Source: Negativibacillus sp.
GTDB lineage: Bacteria; Bacillota; Clostridia; Oscillospirales; Ruminococcaceae
Assembly (NCBI GenBank): GCA_020024325.1
Contig: JAHHTY010000035.1
Location: 1-21,978 of the forward strand
Reading direction: 5' to 3'
DNA length: 21,978 nucleotides
The notes below the pieces were generated by a model that made no database searches, was not told the origin of the DNA, and was given only the letters and a program-made list of their open reading frames with translations. The position numbers were made by a program, and so were the translations under genes. Each line of letters starts with the position of its first letter. The first letter of the stretch is position 1. Below are positions 8,282-15,300 of this stretch, one piece after another.

Positions 8282-8331
8282 GCTGCGTTTGTAAAAGATA
8301 CCATCCCAAGCAGATGATATCTAAACGCAGC
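8282..8331 (-). promoter_or_regulatory. Long hairpin in the ppdK 5' leader
   Basis: GCTGCGTTT (8282-8290) and AAACGCAGC (8323-8331) pair perfectly. The inner arms AGATA (8296-8300)/TATCT (8318-8322) and CATC (8302-8305)/GATG (8313-8316) continue the helix after a 5-nt bulge, leaving a 7-nt loop. In the ppdK mRNA it lies 29 nt upstream of the TTG codon and just before T7 and the GGGAGG site. It could be a regulatory RNA structure or an operator dyad. It does not resemble a riboswitch I can name. Confidence 0.55.
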
Positions 8332-8375
8332 TTATAATAAATATAATTTGAGCCGTATCATTTAATCTTTAATAT

Positions 8376-8384
8376 ATTATATCA
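8376..8384 (-). promoter_or_regulatory. Possible extended -10 of the ppdK promoter
   Basis: On the minus strand TGATATAAT (8376-8384) is an extended -10 element about 120 bp before the ppdK start. No convincing -35 is seen at 16-18 bp. Transcription from here would include the leader hairpin. Confidence 0.35.
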
Positions 8385-8637
8385 AACTTAAATCAACAAT
8401 TCCATATATTTTTATAAAAGCTATATAAAAATATATATGAAGATACTGTGTAGAATAGAAACAAATGTCACAAAAAATTAAAAAAAATACTAAAGAAAAC
8501 AAATATTTATTATTAGAAAAAATAATTAAAGAGAAAAACTACCAAATTAAATTCAATAAAATTATCTAAATACCTAAAGGGATGTGGAGAAAATCCTATG
8601 TAATTACAAATAAGATTTTTTGCATGATGCTTTGTTC

Positions 8638-8666
8638 TTGAATTTTTACGGAATGACTTTTATAAT
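8638..8666 (+). promoter_or_regulatory. Promoter of glmU-prs
   Basis: TTGAAT (8638-8643), 17 bp, then perfect TATAAT (8661-8666), about 68 bp upstream of the glmU start. This is the best promoter in the region and should drive glmU and prs. Confidence 0.75.
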
Positions 8667-8678
8667 ATATCCATTAAG

Positions 8679-8718
8679 ATATAAATATAAAAAACATAAT
8701 ATAAATATAAAAAGCAGA
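8679..8718. repeat. Two tandem 20-bp AT-rich repeats in the glmU leader
   Basis: ATATAAATATAAAAA occurs at 8679 and again at 8699, with 18 of 20 positions identical per unit. The copies lie between the glmU promoter and its ribosome binding site. They may be a simple duplication or an unstructured translation-enhancing leader. Confidence 0.6.
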
Positions 8719-8733
8719 TAGGAGTGACCAAAA

Positions 8734-10143
8734 ATGAATCAGGTGTGTGCTGTTATTTTGGCAGCGGGCAACGGCAGCCGGATGAAATCAAAATATCCAA
8801 AAGCAATGTGCGAAGTTTTATTTAAGCCAATGATTAGTTGGGTAACCGATTGGTGTTTAAAAGCAGGAATCCAAAAAATTTGTGTTGTTGTTGGGGAAGG
8901 TTCGGAGCAAATGAAAGCAATTCTTCCGCCACAGTGCCGCACAGTTTATCAGCAAGAGCGGAAAGGAACCGGTCATGCTGTGATGATGGCAAAAGACTTT
9001 ATCACAGAAAACATTGATAATGACATTCTTGTTTTAACGGCAGATGCCCCTTTTTTAAATGACGAAATTTTAAAGAACACAGTAGAATGTCATCATAAGG
9101 CTGCTGCTGCGGTGACACTGGTTACAGCAACGGTATCGGAGCCTTATGGTTATGGCAGAATTATGAGAGATCCGCTGCGTCCGGAAAATATACTGGGCAT
9201 TGTAGAAGAAAAAGATGCCGATAGTCAGCAAAAGAAAATCACAGAGATTAACTCCGGAGCGTTTTGTTTTAATGCACCATTTTTATTAGAAGCATTGGGG
9301 CAGCTAAATTGCAACAATAGTCAGCAAGAATATTACTTAACGGATACTGTGCAGATTGCCAAAAATCAGGCCCGACCTATTGCCGCTTTTTGCTGTGAAG
9401 ATGAAAATATGGTGCTGGGAGCCAATCATAGAGCAGGTTTGTTAAAATTAAATGAAATTGCAAACAAAATTGTGGTTGACAGACTTTTAGAAAATGGTGT
9501 AAACTTCTATTGTATGGATGGCATTGTCATTTCGCCGGATGTTCAAATCGGAAGAGATACCACAATTGCTCCGGGAACACAACTGAAAGGTCATGTGACT
9601 ATCGGAGAGGACTGTGTTATCGGTCCAAACACAGTTATTGAAAACAGTGAGATTGGGGATGGATGTCATATCCATTCTTCTTTAATTGAACAGGCAAAGG
9701 TAGGAAACCATGTGAAGATGGGACCAAACAGCCATCTGCGTCCAAACAGTGTGTTAGAAGATTCTGTTAAAATTGGAAATTTTGTGGAAATCAAAAACTC
9801 GACCCTTGGGGAAAAAACCAGCGTCGCACATCTGACCTATATCGGAGATTCCGACTTTGGTTCTCATATCAATGTCGGTTGCGGTGTTGTGACAGTAAAT
9901 TACAATGGTTACCGCAAATTCAGAAGCAGGGTAGAGGACAACGCATTTATTGGATGCAACACGAATCTTATTTCTCCGGTACATATTGGAGAAGGAGCAT
10001 ATATTGCAGCAGGTTCAACCATTACCTCGGACGTACAGGCAGACAGTCTTGCAATCGCACGAGCCCGCCAACAGAATAAAGAGGGCTGGGTAGAGAATTA
10101 TCGCCAGAGGCAACTGGAAGAAAAGGCAAAAGAACAAAAGTAA
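8734..10143 (+). CDS. glmU: Bifunctional GlmU: GlcNAc-1-P uridyltransferase / GlcN-1-P acetyltransferase
   Basis: GlmU makes UDP-GlcNAc, the first cytoplasmic precursor of peptidoglycan, by acetylating GlcN-1-P and then transferring UMP. The 469-residue protein has the pyrophosphorylase signature LAAGNGSRM at 9-17 with R16 and K23. NSGAFCF lies near 171-177. A left-handed beta-helix of hexapeptide repeats runs from about 255 onwards (IGRDT, IGEDCVIG and similar). H366 in SVAHLTYIGDS is the likely acetyltransferase base. NYNGYRKF and the end LAIARARQQNKEGW match family features. AGGAG lies 9 bp before the ATG. It begins the glmU-prs unit, an order conserved in Firmicutes. Confidence 0.97.
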   Translation: MNQVCAVILAAGNGSRMKSKYPKAMCEVLFKPMISWVTDWCLKAGIQKICVVVGEGSEQMKAILPPQCRTVYQQERKGTGHAVMMAKDFITENIDNDILVLTADAPFLNDEILKNTVECHHKAAAAVTLVTATVSEPYGYGRIMRDPLRPENILGIVEEKDADSQQKKITEINSGAFCFNAPFLLEALGQLNCNNSQQEYYLTDTVQIAKNQARPIAAFCCEDENMVLGANHRAGLLKLNEIANKIVVDRLLENGVNFYCMDGIVISPDVQIGRDTTIAPGTQLKGHVTIGEDCVIGPNTVIENSEIGDGCHIHSSLIEQAKVGNHVKMGPNSHLRPNSVLEDSVKIGNFVEIKNSTLGEKTSVAHLTYIGDSDFGSHINVGCGVVTVNYNGYRKFRSRVEDNAFIGCNTNLISPVHIGEGAYIAAGSTITSDVQADSLAIARARQQNKEGWVENYRQRQLEEKAKEQK

Positions 10144-10156
10144 TTTTTTTGTATCC

Positions 10157-10262
10157 AACAGCTAAAAATAAAGCTGTTTCATGGCATTTGCCGGATATTC
10201 TTTAAGTTAACTAAGTGTTTAGATTAACTAAAGAGGAAAAAAGGTGGGCGGAAAAATCTGCC
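10157..10262 (+). promoter_or_regulatory. Three consecutive hairpins between glmU and prs
   Basis: Three dyads fill the glmU-prs gap. First, AACAGCT (10157-10163)/AGCTGTT (10172-10178). Second, 10200-10233, in which CTTTA, GTTAA and CTAA pair with TTAG, TTAAC and TAAAG around GTGT with two single-base bulges. Third, GGCGGA (10247-10252)/TCTGCC (10257-10262) around AAAA. None has a proper U tract on the + strand, so these are not clear terminators. They may be processing or stability elements, or regulate prs. Confidence 0.45.
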
Positions 10263-10289
10263 GAGAAAAGTAAGGGGAGTCAAAAAGAA

Positions 10290-11249
10290 ATGAATTTGCA
10301 TGGCAAAGATATCAAGATCTTCACTGCCAATTCCAACCCGAAAGTAGCAGCTGAAATCGCAGCATGTCTGGGTCTGCCGGTAGGCAAAAGTGAAGTAAAA
10401 ACATTCTCTGACGGTGAGATTGCGGTTTCTATTCAGGAATCTGTTCGTGGTTCCGATGTGTTTGTGGTACAGTCTACATGCACACCTGTTAATGACAATC
10501 TGATGGAACTGCTGATTATGATTGATGCATTTAAACGTGCATCCGCAGGTCGTGTAACTGCAGTTATCCCATATTTTGGTTATGCAAGACAGGACAGAAA
10601 AGCAAAAGCCAGAGATCCAATCTCTGCAAAACTGGTAGCAGATCTTATCACAGCAGCAGGCGCTGACCGTGTTCTGACAATGGATCTTCATGCATCCCAG
10701 ATTCAGGGCTTCTTTGATATTCCGGTAGATCATCTGCTGGGTGTGCCGATTATGATCCCACACTTTATCGAGAAGATTGGCGACGAACAGTCCCAGTACA
10801 CCGTTGTTTCTCCGGACCTCGGTTCTGTAACAAGAGCAAGAAAATTTGCTGAACGCTGCGATGTTCCTCTGGCAATCATTGATAAGAGAAGACCAAAGGC
10901 AAATGTTTGCGAAGTAATGAACATTATCGGTGATGTTCGTGACAGAAAAGTTATCATCGTTGATGACATGATTGATACCGCAGGCACTCTGTGCAACGCT
11001 GCAAACGCTCTGGTTGAGGTTGGCGGTGCAAAAGAAGTTATTGCTTGTGCAACACATGGTGTTCTTTCCGGTCCTGCTTTGGAAAGAATTGAAAAGAGCG
11101 CCCTCAAAGAGGTTGTTATTCTCGACACCATTCCACTGCCAAAAGAATGCACCAGTCAAAAAATTACACAGCTTCCGGTTGCACCTGTTTTTGCAGAAGC
11201 AATCGAGAGAATCTATCAGGACAAACCGGTTTCTCCGCTGTTTGTTTAA
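10290..11249 (+). CDS. prs: Ribose-phosphate pyrophosphokinase (PRPP synthetase)
   Basis: Prs makes PRPP from ribose-5-phosphate and ATP for nucleotide, His and Trp synthesis. The 319-residue reading starts at the ATG at 10290 with AAGGGGAG about 10 bp upstream and matches the usual length. An in-frame GTG at 10215 would add 25 charged, non-homologous residues. Visible elements are FSDGE at 39-43, the ATP loop FGYARQDRK (96-104), MDLHA with H134, IDKRRP at 197-202, and the PRPP-binding loop VIIVDDMIDTAGTL (221-234). The gene follows glmU after 146 bp and is closed by a strong terminator. Confidence 0.97.
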   Translation: MNLHGKDIKIFTANSNPKVAAEIAACLGLPVGKSEVKTFSDGEIAVSIQESVRGSDVFVVQSTCTPVNDNLMELLIMIDAFKRASAGRVTAVIPYFGYARQDRKAKARDPISAKLVADLITAAGADRVLTMDLHASQIQGFFDIPVDHLLGVPIMIPHFIEKIGDEQSQYTVVSPDLGSVTRARKFAERCDVPLAIIDKRRPKANVCEVMNIIGDVRDRKVIIVDDMIDTAGTLCNAANALVEVGGAKEVIACATHGVLSGPALERIEKSALKEVVILDTIPLPKECTSQKITQLPVAPVFAEAIERIYQDKPVSPLFV

Positions 11250-11259
11250 TTATTTTAGT

Positions 11260-11293
11260 AACAAAAGGGCAGGTAAAAACCTGCCCTTTTGTT
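11260..11293. terminator. Strong terminator after prs
   Basis: AACAAAAGGGCAGGT (11260-11274) pairs perfectly with ACCTGCCCTTTTGTT (11279-11293) around an AAAA loop. The descending arm ends in TTTTGTT. It is 10 bp after the prs stop and separates prs from the small Fe-S gene. The arms allow action in both directions. Confidence 0.92.
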
Positions 11294-11321
11294 AACATTC
11301 AAAGCGGTAGTTGGATTTAAT
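11292..11321 (+). promoter_or_regulatory. Promoter of the small BFD-like gene
   Basis: TTAACA (11292-11297), 18 bp, then TTTAAT (11316-11321), each matching sigma-A consensus at five of six positions. The -35 overlaps the end of the prs terminator. The start codon is 24 bp downstream. Confidence 0.5.
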
Positions 11322-11344
11322 TCAGGCGGAAGGGTGTTTGCAAT

Positions 11345-11494
11345 ATGAAATATATATGCTATTGCGACATGGTGACAGAGGAAGATATCGTTAACGCAAT
11401 CAAAAAAGGGGCAAGAACGCTAAAGGATATCAAAAACATGACCGGAGCAATGACACATTGTGACTGTAAAAATAAAAATCCAAAAGGAACCTGA
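11345..11494 (+). CDS. BFD-like [2Fe-2S] protein, frame ended by an in-frame TGA
   Basis: This short gene encodes 49 residues before TGA at 11492-11494. The pattern C5-Y-C7, VTEEDIVNAIKKGARTL, KNMTGAM and C39-D-C41 resembles the bacterioferritin-associated ferredoxin (BFD) [2Fe-2S] fold: a CxC near the start, a helix pair and a second Cys group. It starts about 9 bp after GGAAGGGTG and has its own promoter after prs. The protein stops at NPKGT. From memory of clostridial relatives, a Cys pair follows at this place, and the next in-frame codon is indeed TGC. The frame then stays open to 11563. It may therefore be truncated, a pseudogene or a UGA-recoded (selenocysteine) protein. The exact role is unknown; relatives carry electrons or sense iron/redox state. 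Confidence 0.7.
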   Translation: MKYICYCDMVTEEDIVNAIKKGARTLKDIKNMTGAMTHCDCKNKNPKGT

Positions 11495-11563
11495 TGCAGT
11501 GTGGATGTGATGAGGGTATTAAATAAACATATCCTTAACGATTCATCAAAGCTGTTAGGATAA
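11495..11563 (+). other. In-frame continuation of the BFD-like gene beyond TGA
   Basis: Directly after the TGA the same frame gives 22 more codons, beginning C-S-V-D-V-M-R-V-L-N-K, before TAA at 11561-11563. The helix-like VDVMRVL after a Cys suits the C-terminal end of this family (inference from memory). A hairpin GGATGTG/CATATCC (11503-11509/11528-11534, one G-U) starts 8 nt after the TGA, but its 18-nt loop is large for a bacterial SECIS. A second dyad TATCCTTAAC/GTTAGGATA (11530-11562) overlaps it. Confidence 0.4.
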
Positions 11564-11591
11564 CGGCAAAAACACAATATCATCTAAAAAA

Positions 11592-11662
11592 TGGGCAACA
11601 TAACCACAGGCTTCTATAAGATAGAGGTCTGTGGTTGTGCTGCCCTGTTGTTGACCGCAGGG
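11592..11662. promoter_or_regulatory. Long dyad upstream of pth, overlapping a possible promoter
   Basis: GGGCAACATAACCACAG (11593-11609) pairs with CTGTGGTTGTGCTGCCC (11629-11645): 17 positions with one mismatch and one G-T. Beyond one mismatch, inner arms CTTCTA/TAGAGG extend it. On the minus strand it is followed by ATTTTTTAG, a terminator-like layout, although no minus-strand gene is upstream. On the + strand TGGGCA (11592-11597), 17 bp, TATAAG (11615-11620) could be the pth promoter, putting the dyad over -35 to about +20. CCCTG (11643-11647) can alternatively pair with CAGGG (11658-11662). Confidence 0.5.
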
Positions 11663-11688
11663 ATCTGTATTAAAGAAAGGACAAAAAA

Positions 11689-12312
11689 ATGTACGATATT
11701 TTTGAAAAACTCAAAGCTTTCAATACAAAGCCGGTTGTAACAGGTACACCGGAATTTTTGGTAGTGGGATTGGGAAATCCGGAACCGAAATATGATACCA
11801 CCAGACACAATGCAGGATTTATGGCAATTGACAGAATTGCGGAAAAAACCAACTGCCGCGTAGAACAGTTAAAATTTAAATCACTGTGCGGGATGTGCGA
11901 AATTGAAGGAAAAAAAGTAATGTTGATGAAGCCCTCCACCTATATGAATCACTCGGGTGAGGCAGTGAGGGAGGCAAGCCAGTTTTATAAAATAGCACCG
12001 GAACATATTATTGTAATATTTGATGATATTTCTTTGGATGTTGGTAAAATGCGTATTCGCAGAAAAGGCAGCGATGGGGGACACAATGGCATTAAAAACA
12101 TTATCTACCTAACGGGCAGCGACCAATATCCACGCATTAAAATCGGCGTGGGCAAAAAGCCACACCCGGATTATGATTTAGCAGCATGGGTTTTGGGTAA
12201 TTTTTCTGCCGAAGATATGAAGAACCTTTCTCCTGTGCTGGATCACAGTTATGATGCAGTCAAAGAGATTGTCGCAGGAAAGATTGACCGTGCAATGAAT
12301 TTATTCAACTAA
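11689..12312 (+). CDS. pth: Peptidyl-tRNA hydrolase
   Basis: Pth releases peptides from prematurely dropped peptidyl-tRNA so that tRNA is recycled. The 207-residue protein has VVGLGNPEPKY at 25-35, catalytic H40 in TRHNAGF, MKPSTYMNHSG (80-90) with N87, FDDISLDVGKMRIR (111-124) and GSDGGHNGIK (127-136). It carries about 20 extra N-terminal residues compared with the usual 185-195. The start is supported by AAAGGAC 7 bp upstream, so the extension is likely real, with the core beginning near FLVVGLGN. It precedes mfd by 59 bp with no terminator, so the two are likely one transcript. The glmU-prs-pth-mfd order is ancestral in Firmicutes. Confidence 0.96.
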   Translation: MYDIFEKLKAFNTKPVVTGTPEFLVVGLGNPEPKYDTTRHNAGFMAIDRIAEKTNCRVEQLKFKSLCGMCEIEGKKVMLMKPSTYMNHSGEAVREASQFYKIAPEHIIVIFDDISLDVGKMRIRRKGSDGGHNGIKNIIYLTGSDQYPRIKIGVGKKPHPDYDLAAWVLGNFSAEDMKNLSPVLDHSYDAVKEIVAGKIDRAMNLFN

Positions 12313-12371
12313 TGGATGACAGATAAGTTAAGATTTAGATAAGAGAAAAGAAAGGTGGGTGGAATTTTATT

Positions 12372-15300
12372 ATGAAACAGTTTTTAAACGTTTTGGATAA
12401 GATGGATGAATATCAACAGTTAAAAACAGCACTGCAAAACGGACGAACTCCGATTTCAATTACCGGTGCAGCAGCTGCACATAAAACACATATGATTGCT
12501 TCATTGGTATCTCAGCTGGATAAACGCGCACTGGTGATTGTCCCGGACGAAAGTACCGCAATCCGCTTTACAGCCGACCTCTCCACTTTGCTTGGAGAAA
12601 AGGTACTACATTTTCCGGCAAGAGATTATGTCTTGTTGGATGTGGACGGAGCTTCAGGCGAATTTGAGCATCAGCGTTTGGGTGTACTCAGTGCGGTGCT
12701 GAGAAAAGAAGCAAGGGTTGTTGTTTCTTCCATCGAATCGGCTTGCGAAAGAACCATTCCAATGCAGAAGCTTCAAGATTCTATTTTGACAATCGACCAA
12801 AACGAATCTTATGATGAAGAGGAAATTATCAAAAAACTGGTTTCGATGGGATATCAACGTCGCGAGCAGGTAGAGGGGATTTGCCAGTTTGCAAGACGTG
12901 GAGGAATCTTAGATATTTTTCCGCCAAACCGAACCGAGCCTGTGAGAATCGAATTTTGGGATGATAGCATAGATACCATGTCCACCTTTCAGGTCGATAC
13001 ACAGCGCCGTCAGGAGGATATTGAGTATGTAACCATTCCTCCTGCAAGAGAGGTTTTGTTTGATTCACCGGAAAAGTTAATCGAGCTGCTCCAAAAACAG
13101 ATGGAGGCACAAAAAGGGAAAAACGGTCTGAAAGTAAAAGAACATCTGCAAAAAGATATTGAACGTTTGGACGGCGGTTTAAACCCTGTCAGCATTGACC
13201 GCTACCTGCCGATTTTATATCAGCCGACTACTATCATTGATTATTTTGAAGCGGATGCCATGACCTTTTTGTGTGAGCCGATTTCCTGTAAGGAAAGCTT
13301 TTCCAATGCAATGGCACAGCACCATGAAGATGTCAAAATTCTTTTAGAAGATGGTGTACTGTTTCGGGGATGCAGCGTCTATTATGATGATTTTACCGAC
13401 TTGTGCAGAAGTCTTTGCAAACATGCGGGAGTACTGATGGATACCTTCAGTCGTTCTGTGGGGGAAGTTCCGCTCAAAGAGCTGATTTCCATTACCGCTT
13501 CCCAGCTTTCTACATGGAGCGGCGAATATGCAATTTTAAAAGATGATATTGAAGATTACATGAAAACCGGCTTTTGCTGTGTCGTTTTTGCCGGAACGCA
13601 AAGAGGAGCAGAGGCTCTGGTCCATGATTTGCAGCACGATTTTTCCGCAGATTTAGTGCAGGATGTTGCTTCTCTGGTTCCCGGTAAGGTGTACGTAGTA
13701 GAGGGAACACTTTCTTCGGGAATGGAATATCCGCAGCTTAAACTTGCGGTATTGAGCCATACAAAAACCGGAAGCAACCGCAAAAAGCCACTCAAACAGA
13801 AAAAAGGAGTTAACATAAAAAATATCTCCGACCTGAATGTTGGTGATTATGTAGTTCATGTTTCTCATGGTATTGGTATCTTTGAAGGAATTGTAAAACG
13901 AGATATCCACGGTGTTGTCAAAGATTATATCAAGATTCGATATGCAGGCAGCGATATGCTGTTTGTTCCTGTTACCCAGTTGGATCTTGTTACCAAATAT
14001 ATCGGCGGTAAAGAGGACAGCGTGGTAAAGCTGAATAAGCTCAATTCGGCAGAATGGGCAAAAACAAGAGCAAGAGTAAAAAAAGCTGTCAAAGATATGG
14101 CAGATGAGCTGATAAAATTATATGCTCAGCGTGCAGCAGCAAAGGGATATGCCTTCAGCCAGGATACCGACTGGCAGAATGACTTTGAACGTCGATTCCC
14201 TTATGATGAAACAGATGACCAGCTGCGTTGTATTGCAGAAATCAAGGCAGATATGGAAAAAGAAACTCCAATGGACCGTTTGTTGTGTGGAGATGTTGGC
14301 TTTGGAAAAACAGAGGTTGCCATTCGTGCGGCATTCAAATGCGTTATGGATAGCAAACAGTGTGCGGTATTGGTACCAACCACGATTCTTGCATGGCAGC
14401 ATTATCAAACTTTCCGTAAGAGGATGGAGGGCTTTCCGATCAAGGTAGATATCCTTTCCCGATTCCGTACTCCAAGAGAACAAGAACAGGTTTTGGAAGA
14501 ACTGCGCCGCGGTGAGATTGATATTTTGGTTGGAACACACAGACTGGTACAGAAGGACGTTAAATTTAAAGATTTGGGATTGTGCATCATCGACGAGGAA
14601 CAGCGTTTTGGTGTAAAGCATAAAGAGAGCTTTAAAGAAATGCGAAACAATGTTGATGTCCTAACTTTATCGGCGACCCCAATTCCGAGGACACTTAATA
14701 TGGCAATGTCGGGGATTCGGGATATGTCCACCATTGAAGAAGCTCCGCAGGACCGCCAACCGGTTCAGACTTATGTTATGGAACATGATTGGGGAATTTT
14801 AACACAGGCAATGAACAAAGAACTGCGTCGTGGGGGACAGGTGTTCTATCTGCATAACCGCGTGGATACCATCGATCACTGTGCCGATACCATCAGACAT
14901 TTTATCCCCGATGCAACCGTAGTAGTTGCACATGGAAAAATGAGCGAAGAACAGTTGTCCAAGGTTTGGAAACGTCTGGTTGACCATGAGATTGATATTC
15001 TGGTCTGCACAACAATCATTGAAACTGGTGTGGATGTTTCCAACTGCAATACTTTAATTATTGAAGATGCAGACCGTTTGGGACTTTCCCAGCTGTATCA
15101 GATTCGTGGACGTGTGGGACGTTCCAGCCGCCGAGCCTTTGCGTACCTTACAGTCACAAAGGGCAAGGCATTGACCGATGTTGCGACAAAACGTCTGGAG
15201 GCAATCCGAGAATTTACAACATTTGGCTCGGGATTCCGTATTGCGATGCGAGATTTGGAAATTCGAGGAGCAGGAAATATTTTGGGTGCTCAACAACATG

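Larger units (their letters stand above)
8254..8733. other. AT-rich divergent intergenic region between ppdK and glmU
   Basis: This 480-bp stretch separates two divergent genes. It holds the ppdK leader hairpin (8282-8331), a possible ppdK promoter near 8376, the glmU promoter (8638-8666) and a 20-bp tandem repeat (8679-8718). The middle part, about 8400-8630, is very AT-rich with A runs. It contains only a weak 34-codon frame (8465-8569, no good ribosome binding site), which is not called as a gene. Confidence 0.7.

Noticed and set aside
8254..8304. Longer ppdK start at an upstream ATG
   Set aside because: The added residues do not resemble PPDK and the real binding site GGGAGG lies inside them, just before the TTG.
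8465..8569. 34-codon open frame, Lys- and Asn-rich, in the ppdK-glmU gap
   Set aside because: It has no ribosome binding site, its composition simply reflects the A-rich DNA, and no recognisable domain is present.
10215..10289. Longer prs start at an upstream GTG
   Set aside because: The added 25 residues are charged and not part of the family, and the ATG at 10290 has a better binding site and gives the usual length.
10224..11159. Long open frame antisense to prs
   Set aside because: It is Cys- and Asn-rich without any family signature and lies entirely opposite a clear prs gene.
11503..11534. Clear selenocysteine insertion element after the BFD-like TGA
   Set aside because: A 7-bp hairpin exists at a suitable distance, but the 18-nt loop is larger than usual and its first bases are A and U, so it does not meet the bacterial pattern well. 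It is kept only as a possibility.
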